DNA of 64,000 bases from Mallotus nudiflorus. Taxonomy: Eukaryota; Streptophyta; Magnoliopsida; Malpighiales; Euphorbiaceae. The stretch lies in the NCBI GenBank assembly GCA_947683625.1, contig CANTUR010000641.1:310001-374000 (forward strand), given 5' to 3'. Below are positions 22,750 through 32,650 of this stretch, one piece after another (position 1 is the first letter of the stretch; every line of letters begins with the position of its first letter). A program made the position numbers and the translations under genes. The notes under the pieces were generated by a model that did not search any database, was not told the DNA's origin, and saw nothing but the letters and a program-made list of their open reading frames with translations.

Positions 22750-23050
22750 CCACCAGTAACTGAAGTTGGCTCCCTTAGGTTGCTTCTACAGTACTAAGGT
22801 TTTGAGTATCCATGCCTCATGCATTATGACCATTAACTGAAGCTAGCTCCCTCGAGTCGCTTTTATAGTACCGAGGACGAGCATCTGAGCCATACTTGTA
22901 ACACACTCAAACTATCCGGTACTTAAGCCGAGCTTCTAATACACCAAGACTATACGAAACTTAGGGCCGCACTTCTAATACACTAAGATTAAGTCCAGTA
23001 ACTGAAGCTAGCACCCTCAGGTCGCTTCTATAGTACTGAGGTTCTGAGCA
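22750..23050 (+). repeat. Tandem and interspersed repeats before the nested copia
   Basis: A unit of about 45 bp starting AACTGAAG and containing CTCCCT...GGTYGCTTCTA...GTACTRAGG occurs at about 22755, 22832 and 22997. A second, shorter unit with CTTCTAATACAC-AAGA lies between the second and third copies (about 22935 and 22973). Tat-type elements are known to carry tandem repeats between the coding region and the 3' LTR. Confidence 0.65.
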
Positions 23051-23100
23051 TGTAAGCGTTGCGTCTTTGTACCAAGTGTTTAAGCCTCACACGTTAGTCT

Positions 23101-24411
23101 TGTTGATCATTTGCATGATCAAACTCCTAATTTTAGACTTTGACAAATAATTTTTATACTAATAATTTTAATTAAGTGTGTAGCGAATTATATACCAAAC
23201 ATATACACTTTTGGGTGAATAGTAACTTTTTAAGCTGATTGAACCTTTGAGATTGAAGAAGGCTTTTGACTTATTTAGAGCTCTTAAATAAGAAAATGAG
23301 CTTCTTAACTTTTGAAGTAAACATCTTAAGCTTTCTAGATTGAGTTTTCTTATCAAAATCCAAGTTCATTTGGGTATGAAAATCTCCAGTCAAAGTCATC
23401 ATATGCAGCTTGCATTTCAGTTTTCATAGCTCTTGGTATTTCAGCAATATCTTGAGCTATAGATGTTCAATTGAGGTGATTCAAAGTTTTATAAAAATAT
23501 AAGACAATTATCTACAACTTTTATGAATAACATTTTGGCTGAATCGATCATCTTCAGTCCCGTTTATGAGCATCTTTCAAAGTAGTCACGAGTTATCCAT
23601 CAATGGAGCATTTAGAGCACGTTTTTGCCAAAAAATGGCAGCACCCCTCATGATTGTGAACTGCTTATGAGTAGACCCTTGACATCATTCCAACAGGAAT
23701 TTTTGATTGCAACGGCTATAATTTCACCCCTCACGAGCACTGTTCACTCGTGAGGCACTCGTGAGCAACCTTTGAGCTGCCAAAAGTCCAAGAATTGATT
23801 TAAAATCAATTCTAAACATTGGAGACATGATTGATACATCCAAAAACTACATTTTTTAGTTTTTTCTATATAAATACAACTTAGAATTCAATTGAAAGGT
23901 TAATAAAACTTGTTTATCATTCATCATTTTCTTAAACATTCAATTGAGCTCTAAAACATTCTTTTAAACAAATTCTTTGTGTATAAATCTTGTGAGAATT
24001 GGTGAGTGATTAGAATAAACATTCTTATTCTTCTATTTTCTAGGTTTAAAAAATAAAAAGTGAGATTATATTCTAAAGGAATTGGTTTAAGTGTTTAGCC
24101 ATTAAAACACTTGGGAATTTGGTTTTTGAGCGAGCCTTGAAAATTCAAGATTGTAAGGTTATAAGAGTGAGCCATAAAACTCTCGTGTATTCTCAATCTT
24201 GTTAATAAGATTGTGGGTGATAAAAAAATCCTAACTTGGGGATAATTTAGGTGGAGACGTAGGATTATTATTGAATCCAAACTCCTTAAATATTTGTGTT
24301 CTTCATTCTTCATTCTTCCTTCTCAAATCTTACTCAATTCTTACAAATAATTCCTTTAATTTCTCATTTTTATTCGATAGTCCTATTCACCCCCCCTCTA
24401 AGACTCTTTCA
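23101..24411 (+). repeat. SIRE-type 5' LTR
   Basis: 1311 bp from TGTTGATCATTTGCATG to AGACTCTTTCA, directly followed by the primer site. It contains a short internal repetition of ACTCGTGAG (23747-23765). Confidence 0.85.
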
Positions 24412-24413
24412 AT

Positions 24414-24425
24414 TGGTATCAGAGC
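24414..24425 (+). other. Primer-binding site, initiator tRNA-Met
   Basis: TGGTATCAGAGC, an exact match to the usual copia motif, 2 bp after the 5' LTR. Confidence 0.9.
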
Positions 24426-24462
24426 TTGAATTCTAGATACTTCATTACTAGAATACAAGATC

Positions 24463-25987
24463 ATGGGGAGTGAATCTCAAAACATCTCTTCTCTTAGGCC
24501 ATTCTTTGATGGTAGTGACTATCCATATTGGAAATTCAAAATGGAATTATATCTTAATTATGATTTCATTAAACTATGGGATATTGTCTTAAGATTTTGG
24601 GAACCACCTACAACCATCATTGATGGTGTGATAACTACACTTGCAAGAAGCCAATGGAGTGTTGATCAAAAGGAAGAAAATCACAAAAATAAAAAGGCTA
24701 TGATTACTCTAGTCTCCTCCATGACAAAAGAAGAAGGTGGCAAGCTTCAATATTGCATTTCAGCTAAAGAAATATGGGAGACCTTGGAGAATCACTATAA
24801 AGGCAACATTCAAGTAAAAAGCAAGAAGGTTCAACTTCATATGTATGAATATGAACTCTTCAAAATGAAGCCTTAAGAATCAATCGCAGAGATGATAAAC
24901 TGTCTCAATGCTCTCCTCACAACCCTCAAGAAACTTGGAAAACATTTCTCCAAGGAAGAGGCAAACAATAAGATCCTAAGAATCCTACCTAAGAAGGATT
25001 GGAAATCTCGTGTTACCTCAATTGAGGAAGCTCAAGACCTCTCTACTCTATCAACCTATGTGCTCTTTGTTAAGCTCTTTCACATGAGCTCACTATCAAG
25101 CAAAGAGGTGAAGAACAAGAAGAGAAAGAAGAAAAGAAAAAGAGCTTGCTCTAAAAGCTCTTTAAGAAGATAGTGAAGAGGAAAGCATCAAAGATTCTAG
25201 TGATGAAGATGGTGACATTGCCATGCTCACTAGGAACTTCAAGAAGTTCTTAAGAAAGAAAAATTTCTCAAGAATAAAGGACTTCAATAAGAAGTTCGAA
25301 GGAGATGGAAGGAAGAAAATAAAAGAGGTCACTTGCTATAAATGCAAGAAACTGAGACACATTAGAAGTGAATGTCCCAAACTCAAATTCAAGAGCAAGT
25401 GAGCAAAAGATAAGAAGAAGACATTCAAAGCTACTTGGGATGATTCCTCCGAATCCGAAGAGGAAGAGGAACAACAAGAAGTTGCCAATCTTTGCTTCAT
25501 AGCCATTGAAAATGAAAATGAGGTACCATCCACTTCTTACTCTTCCTTTGATGATTATGATGAATATTGTGATGATGATGACGATGATGATGAGAGCTCT
25601 ATTATGAGCAAATTACTTATTAAATGCAAAAGTTTGTTATTTAAGAAGAAACAATATAAACATGAGTTAGCTAGCTTAAATAAGGATTTTGAATGTTTAA
25701 AAATTGATTTTGCTAAACTTGTTGCATCAAATGAAAAACTTGTTAGTGATGCTAAATCTTTTAATTCTTTGGAAGACCAACTTAAGAAAGCAAATGATGA
25801 AAATCATAAGCTTTCTAAGGAAGTCTTAGAATTAAAAAATTTCATTGCTAAATTTAAGAGAGGAAAAGAAACTTTAGATAGTCTTCTTAACTCTCAAAAA
25901 TTTCATAGAGATACCTATGGAATTGGATATAAAAATGGAATGTCTTCAACCTCAAATGAGATTCAAGCTAAAAATCTCATGTGTTAA
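24463..25987 (+). pseudogene. SIRE-type gag, broken
   Basis: Starts with Met at 24463: FFDGSDYPYWKFKMELYL is the SIRE-type gag N terminus, and AKEIWETLENHYKGN belongs to the gag helical region. A stop after FKMKP (24874) and a frameshift near 25150 break it. A CCHC knuckle lies at 25330-25380 (CYKCKKLRHIRSEC). It is followed by an acidic run (SSFDDYDEYCDDDDDDDESS) and an open coiled-coil segment 25604-25987 (LEDQLKKANDENHKLSKEVL). Family knowledge: gag forms the virus-like particle. Confidence 0.85.
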
Positions 25988-26429
25988 ATAGCAAGGCAAA
26001 ATCTCATAAGATTAACCCTTCATTAACACAAAGGGGTAAGCCTCAAACTAAAGCGCCTCAAACTGAAGCACCTCAACCTAAGCATGCTTATATGTACACT
26101 AGACATAATAAGTATGCTGTACAGCACAATACACATAAGCCTATTACGCAAACTTATCAAAATATTCATCACCATTGCCAATGTATGTCTTACTCAATGT
26201 CACAAAATAATAAGAGATACACACAACACTAAAGACATGTTGCACACACTAGGAAAGCATTTCATTCTAAGAGAAATAAATTTAAAAATGTTATGTGTTT
26301 ATATTGCATGATCAAAGGACATACCAATAATGTGTGCTTCTATAGAAAACTGCACATGAATTTACTTCCTTTAAATTATCTTGAAACTAACCAACCTAGA
26401 ACAAGAAAGCTTTGGGTTCAAAAGAACAT

Positions 26430-27890
26430 TTAAAATATTTTATGTAGGTCTGCTTGAAATCCATAAGAATAAAAAGCAAGTGGTATCTCGATAGTGGATG
26501 TTCAAGGCACATGATGGGAGACAATAAGCAATTTAATAAACCTAATGCTAAGGATGGAGGACATGTTACCTTCTGTGATAATGCAAAAGGAAAAACTATT
26601 GGCATTAGAGAAATAGGTAATCCTCAATCCTTATCTATACATCATGTGTTATTTTTTGATGGTCTTAAACATAATTTGCTAATTATAAGTCAATTATTTG
26701 ATATGGGAAATAAGGTGACTTTCTATCCTAGAAATTGCTTTGTTAGTAGTCTTGATGAAGACAAAGTAATTTTTAGTGGAGAAAGAGTAAATAACATTTA
26801 TGTTATTGATTTGAATAAAATTGATAACAAAGATATAAAATGCTTAATGTCAATTTCCCATGACACATGGACTTGGCATAGAAGGTTAGGACATGCAAAT
26901 TTTAAGCTTTTAAAGGATCTTTGTAAACATAAACTTGTGATTGGTTTACCTAAGCTTGAATTCACTAAGGATAAACCTTGAGATGTTTGTTAAAAGGAAA
27001 AACAATCTAAGTTTTCATTTAAGCTAAAAAATGTAGTGTCCACTTCTAGACCACTTGAACTTATACATATGGATTTGTTTGGACCAACTAGAGTTGCTAG
27101 TCTTGGTGGAATGCATTATACTTATGTATTAGTTGATGATTACTCTAGATACAGTTGGGTATGTTTTCTTGCTAATAAGAATTATGCATTTAAAGCTTTT
27201 GAAAAATTTTCAAAAAGAATTCAAAAAGAAAAAGGATTTTGTACTTTATCCATTAGAAGTGATCATGGAACCAAATTTAAAAATAAATTTTTTAAAAACT
27301 ATTGTAATGAAAACGGTATTTCTCATACATTTTCATCTCCTAGAACTCCTCAACAAAATGGGGTAATTGAAAATAAAAATAGAACTCTTATGGAAATGGC
27401 TAGAACAATGCTTCATGAGTATAATTTACCTCTATACTTTTAGGCAAAAGCCATTAACACATCTTCTTATATTTCAAACCAAGTTTTCAAAAGACCAATT
27501 TTAAATAAAATATCTTATGAGCTATGGAATAATAGAAAACCCAAAATCTCATATCTAAGAGTATTTAGATGCAAGTGCTTTATATTAAACACCAAGGATA
27601 ATCTTGGAAAATTTGATTCCAAAGTTGATAAAGGACTTTTCCTAGGCTATTCCATCTCTAGCAAAGCATATAGAGTCTTTAATAAGAGAACTCTAGTAGT
27701 TGAAGAGTCAATGCATGTGGTATTTGATGAATCAAACTCACTTGATCCTATAAAGGATGTTTGTAGTGTTGATGATCTTGTAGGTGACAATGAGATTGTG
27801 GAAACACAAGAAGAAAATGCTAGTAAGCCTTTGGAACTTGAAGATCTAAGCAAGAAGGAAAATGAGGAGATACCTTAACCTACCTTGAAG
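26430..27890 (+). pseudogene. SIRE-type protease and integrase, broken
   Basis: WYLDSGCSRHMMGD (about 26480) is the aspartic protease motif, intact. HDTWTWHRRLGHANF starts the GAG-pre-integrase finger, and the second Cys pair is disturbed by a stop near 26980. The integrase core is open from 27036: LIHMDLFGPTRV (first Asp), then IRSDHGTKFKN (second Asp) and PQQNGVIENKNRTLME (Glu), so all three catalytic residues are kept. A stop at 27441 is followed by the C-terminal region (KFDSKVDKGLFLGYSISSKA). Confidence 0.87.
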
Positions 27891-28061
27891 GATGAACTTC
27901 CAAAGGATTAATAATTCAAGAAAGCTCACCCTCAAGACCTTATTATAGGTGACACTACAAAAGGGGTAACTACTAGATCTAAACTCAAGCTTATTGTTTA
28001 TTTAGCTTTCATTTCTCAAATTGAACCCAAAAATGTTGATGATGCTTTAAGTGATGAATTT

Positions 28062-29557
28062 TAGGTCCTTGCTATGCAAGAAGAGTTAAATCAATTTAAG
28101 AGAAACAAGGTTTGGACCTTGGTTCCTAGACCTAAACATCATCCTATTATTGGCACCAAATGGGTGTTTAGAAATAAGATGAATGAACAAGGTGTTATAA
28201 CTAGGAACAAAGCTAGACTAGTAGCTAAAGGTTATAATCAAGAGGAAGGAATTGATTATGATGAAACATTTGCCCCCGTTGCAAGGTTAGAAGCTATTAG
28301 GATGTTACTGGCATTTGCATCATACATGGATTTTAAACTTTATCAAATGGATGTTAAAAGTGCATTTTTAAATGGTTTTATTAAAGAGGAGTTATATGTT
28401 GAATAACCTCCGGCTTTTGAAAATTTTGACTCTCCAAATCATGTTTTTAAATTATCAAAAGCATTGTATGGATTGAAACAAGCTCCAAGAGCTTGGTATG
28501 AAAGATTGAGTAACTTTTTACTAGAGAAAAGGTTTCTCTAAAGTACAGGTTGACATAACTCTTTTCATAAAGAAATCCAAGCATGATTTATTAATTGTTC
28601 AAATTTATATTGATGATATTATTTTCAGTGTTACTAACCATTGCTTGTGTGAGGAATTTTCTAAACGAATGCAAGGAGAATTTGAGATGAGTATGATAGG
28701 TGAACTCAAGTTCTTTCTTGGACTTCAAATCAAGCAATGTAAAGATGGGATTTTCATCAATCAAACTAAATATACAAGGGACATTCTCAAGAAGTTTGGA
28801 ATGGATGGAGCTAAATCAAGCAAAACTCCAATGAGCACCACAACCAAACTTAACAAGGATGAGAATGGCAAACCGGTTGATGAAAAGCGATTTAGAGGTA
28901 TGATCAGATCCCTTCTTTATTTAACCGTTAGTAGACTCGATATTATGTTTGCTACTTGCTTGTGTGCTAGATTTCAATCAAATCCTAGAGAGTCTCATTT
29001 GAATGCTATCAAAAGAATTTTTAAATATCTTTGTGGTACAATGCATTTAAGACTTTGGTATCCTAGGAGTTCTTCTTTTGACTTAATTAGTTATTCTGAT
29101 ACTGATTTTATCGGTAGCCTACTAGATAGAAAAAGCACTTCCGGAACTTGTCAAATTTTAGAAAATTTCTTAGTTTCTTGGTTTAGTAAGAAATAAATTT
29201 TTGTTGCCTTATTTACCACTGAAGCAAAATATGTGGCGGCTAGTTGTTGTTGTACCCAAGTTCTATGGCAAAAACAACAACTTTTGGACTATGGCATTGA
29301 TATTAATCACAATCCAATTAAGTGTGATAATACAAGTGCTATAAACCTTAATAAGAATCTCATTCAACATTCTAGAACTAAGCATATTGATATTAGACAT
29401 CATTTCTTGCGTGATCATGTGTAAAATGGTGATATTTTTCTTGATTTTGTTGATACTAATCATCAATTAGCAGACATCTTTACCAAGCCTCTTTGTGAGG
29501 AAAGATTGAATTTTATTAAGCATGAACTTGGTATGATTGACGGCTCAAGCTTGTCTT
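28062..29557 (+). pseudogene. SIRE-type reverse transcriptase and RNase H, broken
   Basis: RT: MQEELNQFKRNKVWTLVPRP, GIDYDETFAPVARLEAIRML and YQMDVKSAFLNGFIKEELYV, then a stop at 28404, KALYGLKQAPRAWYERL and, after a frameshift near 28540, IYIDDIIFSVT with the catalytic Y-x-D-D intact. An open stretch (28645-29196) runs through ELKFFLGLQIKQCKDGIFIN into RNase H (SYSDTDFIGSLLDRKSTSGT). The last part is CDNTSAINLNKNLIQHSRTK and ADIFTKPLCEERLNFIKHEL, ending at 29557. Confidence 0.88.
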
Positions 29558-29889
29558 GATCACTTGTTAAATTGATGAACTGATGTTTGGATTCTTATGT
29601 GATCATGTTCTTTAAAAAAAAGTATATTTTCAGCATCATGTATACATTTTGTTTTAAAAGTATTTGCTTTAGCAAAATTTACTTCATATACATGATATAT
29701 TGTATTTCTCATTTGCATTATCTTTGTACTAATTTTATTTGATTTGGATCTATATGGATTCATTCAATTTATTTTCAAAAGCCCTCCTATTTTGCAAATT
29801 AATAACTAATTATTGAGCTAAATTCAATTAATTAATTATTTTAATTTTGCATAAATATTCCTCCTCCTCAATAATTTTTTTTTGTGTAT

Positions 29890-30200
29890 TTTCATGATAG
29901 TTTATGTTTGGTTTATTTTCAATATACTTTATGTATCAAAGTTTTGAGTTGTTAGTCTATTTTTTTAATTCATTTTATGTCAGTTTCTATTTGGTTATTT
30001 TTAGTATACTTTTCGTATCTAAGTTTGAGTTGTTCAGTGTGTTTTTATAACTATTTTTGGTCAGTTTATTTTCTAGATATTTTCAGGATATAAACCATGA
30101 GTTGTTAGTCTATCTTTTAATTCATTTTATGACAATTTCTATTCGGTTTATTTTCTGAATGTTTTCTGGATATAAGACATGAGCTGTTAGTTTTATGTCT
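29890..30200 (+). repeat. About four tandem units of roughly 80 bp
   Basis: The marker GAGTTGTTAGTCT (variants GAGTTGTTCAGTG and GAGCTGTTAG) recurs at 29946, 30026, 30099 and 30181, each followed by a T-rich stretch and TTCATTTTATG- or CAGTTTCTATTTGG-like sequence. Units are diverged by substitutions and small indels. Confidence 0.65.
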
Positions 30201-31498
30201 TGTCTACAATTGGTATTTTAATATCATTGTAGCTCTCTCCTTTTAATGCAATTTTATTTGCATTTTGACAAGGGGGGAGAAAATTTTTGAGTTTGTTTAA
30301 TTTTTGTGTTTTCTTAGAAATTGTTTTTATCTTTGATAATGCATGATATTTTTAAGATTTGGTTTATCTTTGCATTTTGACAAAGGAGGAAAAATAATTG
30401 AGTTTGCATGCGTACTTAGTTAATTTCTTCTAAGGAAGAGAAATTTTTTTTTCAAAGATATGTTTATATAAGTGACATCACTACGTAATAGTGTGTCCTT
30501 AATATCAATTTTTAAATCCATTGAAATAGGGGGAGAAAATTATTTGAATTTATTTCACATAATTTTTTGTCTCATGCATAATAACAATGTAAGTATGGAT
30601 AGTTTTGTCCTTGTGATAAAAAGCCTTGTTTTGCTTACTTTGTTTATATATGACATGAATTTTTTTATGCATGACTATTAATTGTACTTGCTCATGCAAA
30701 ATTCATATTCATGTATAAATTCTTCTTGGGAATGGTTTTTATCTTTTAAAATGACATGAATTTCATAAAGATTTTGAATATCTTTACTTGCATTGTTTTG
30801 GTTCTTGATCTTTTATTTCTCTCTAGTATTTTTGGCTCCTTTAGGTCTATTTCCCCTTATATCTCTCTCTTTTCTTTTTGTCTTTGACAAAGGGGGAGAA
30901 GAAGCTATGTGCTTAGGGGATAAATAATTGTGTTTAAGCTATGCTAAGTACCACATGATTATGTATGATTGATTTACTAGCTAAACTCTACATGATCATG
31001 TGATGTTTGAATATAGCATGCATACTATTTTGTGATGCATTATATTAACATTATATGCATATATGTTTGAAATTATTTTCTACATGTTGTCTAACATTTT
31101 TAATAATCATGTTATCGTCATTTGTTATGTTAGGCTATATTTTTTGATAACTTGTTATGTTGTCTTTATTTTTGACAAAAAGGATAATAAAATTTATTTA
31201 TATTTCTTATCATGTCCAATAAGGAGGAGAAATAAAGAAATATATTTTTGTTAAAGGAACATATTTGTTAAACCCTTATTCATGTTATGATAATTCATTT
31301 ATTTATATCCTCTGATACATGATAAATATTGAATTTATGCACATGTTAAGGGGGAGCAAAATATTTTCTCTTTTTGCATCTATTTAATTTGAAAGGGGGA
31401 GTTATTTTTATTTAATATGCTTATACATGTTATTTATTTTTTACACACACACACACATATATTATTTATCATCTTTTCAAATTGGTTGTCAAAGCCAA

Positions 31499-31510
31499 AA
31501 AGGGGGAGAT
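31499..31510 (+). other. Polypurine tract of the SIRE-type element
   Basis: AAAGGGGGAGAT immediately upstream of the TGTTGACC start of the truncated 3' LTR. Confidence 0.8.
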
Positions 31511-31609
31511 TGTTGACCATTTGCATGATCAAACTCCTAATTTTGGACTTTGACAAACAATTTTTATACTAATAATTTCAATTAAGTGTGTAGGGAATTA
31601 TATACCAAA
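31511..31609 (+). repeat. SIRE-type 3' LTR, truncated to its first 99 bp
   Basis: TGTTGACCATTTGCATG...TATACCAAA matches 23101-23199 and then similarity stops abruptly. The following AAGGGTGATATGAGG is not LTR sequence. Confidence 0.85.
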
Positions 31610-31775
31610 AAGGGTGATATGAGGTTGGCCACCTCAGCTCACCCTTCCATATCAATATGCAATGACTAACCACTTTCCTTCTAAACAGAAGAATAAATGT
31701 TCTATCATTTACATACTTGGATATGTCGGACATAAATATCCAGACAAATCCGTGGGGGGAGGGGGGGGGGACTCT

Positions 31776-32178
31776 TGATACCGCACATATATATTCTTGT
31801 TTAATTAAAGAGCTTTGTTTTCTATACAGGTTATTCGGAAAGGGAAGGTAGCTAAATCCATTTAAGGAAAGGGTCCTGTCTCAAGAAGACTTCTAAACAA
31901 AGAAAGAATACTCTCCTATTTAGTTTAGAAATCCTATCCCAAGAGGAATCCTACCCTTTTCAGGTCTAAGTATCACTATAAATAGGACCTCATATCTCTC
32001 ATTGTCAATCATTTTATTCTCTTATATTCTAATTGCCCCTTGCTTTCTCTCTAAATTCTTTCTCTGTTCTTTAACTTAGGCATCAGAGTGTTTGTAAAGA
32101 TCCTCCCCACCTTTCACTTTACCTTTTGTTGATTATTTACAAGATCTCAAGCTCAAGAGTTCCGGAAACAAATTATCA
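31776..32178 (+). repeat. Gypsy 3' LTR
   Basis: 403 bp, collinear with 14587-14987 with many single-base differences. It is preceded by a G-rich polypurine tract (GGGGGGAGGGGGGGGGGA) at 31754-31771. Confidence 0.92.
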
Positions 32179-32183
32179 CTTCA
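32179..32183. repeat. Target-site duplication CTTCA, right copy (gypsy)
   Basis: CTTCA follows TTATCA of the 3' LTR and matches 14582-14586. Confidence 0.85.
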
Positions 32184-32603
32184 TATTATACCTTATATTA
32201 TCTATATCATCTGATTTCTGCAAGTTTGGATTTCACAAAAAAGATATCATATACTCTCATCATCTAAAGTTCTTATGATTTTTTCATTTTAAGCTCTTAA
32301 GATGGTTTACAATAGTTGTTTTGTGTTCATATGAGTAATTTATATAGTTAAATTAATTATAATCTTTGTGTGATCAATGAAATAAAATGGTTGTTAAAAA
32401 AAAATTAAAATTTAAAAAATTAAACCACTCTAAAAAAATAAATGAATAGAAAATTATTACTTTCACCGCTAAAAAGTAAATGAATGGAAAATTATTAGTT
32501 GGTAAAAGATTTTTTAAATTTTAATATTGATGATTCAAACCGAGAAAATTATTACTTTCAGTATTTTCAAATAAATTTATAAATGTATAATCCCAATACT
32601 AAC

Positions 32604-32650
<47 letters not shown>

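Larger units (their letters stand above)
29560..31510 (+). other. Coding-free 3' region of the SIRE-type element
   Basis: About 2 kb of AT-rich sequence with no convincing gene. It holds a tandem array of about four 80-bp units (29890-30200) and at least six purine tracts of the AAAGGGGGAGA type (30271, 30532, 30890, 31348, 31391, 31499), several preceded by TTTGACAA. The last tract (31499-31509) directly precedes the 3' LTR and is the functional PPT. Confidence 0.75.
23101..31609 (+). mobile_element. Ty1/copia SIRE/Maximus-type retrotransposon nested in the gypsy element
   Basis: The 5' LTR (23101-24411) and a canonical tRNA-Met primer site are followed by a gag with long coiled coil and acidic stretch, protease, integrase, RT and RNase H in copia order, and then a coding-free 3' region of about 2 kb. 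The long LTR (1.3 kb), the large gag and repeated polypurine motifs fit the SIRE/Maximus lineage. The 3' LTR is cut to 99 bp, and gypsy sequence follows at once, so no TSD can be seen. No envelope-like ORF is present. At least eight stops or frameshifts disable the polyprotein, but long open pieces remain, making it less decayed than the gypsy host. Confidence 0.9.
14587..32178 (+). mobile_element. Ty3/gypsy Tat-lineage retrotransposon with nested copia
   Basis: LTRs at 14587-14987 and 31776-32178 share the ends TGATACCGC...TTATCA, and the flanking TSD CTTCA is perfect (14582-14586, 32179-32183). The order gag, protease, RT, RNase H, archaeal-type RNase H, integrase, antisense ORF, tandem repeats and PPT identifies the Tat lineage: a second RNase H between the first and integrase, plus an antisense ORF downstream of pol, are known for that group. 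Without the nested SIRE-type copia (23101-31609) the element is about 9.1 kb. All reading frames are disrupted. Confidence 0.92.

Noticed and set aside
24095..24313. Minus-strand ORF of 72 codons
   Set aside because: It lies within the SIRE-type 5' LTR and has no family resemblance.
29560..31254. Possible envelope-like ORF of the SIRE-type element
   Set aside because: Only short, low-complexity frames are present (61-69 codons on either strand), with no membrane-protein pattern or splice signals typical of such ORFs.
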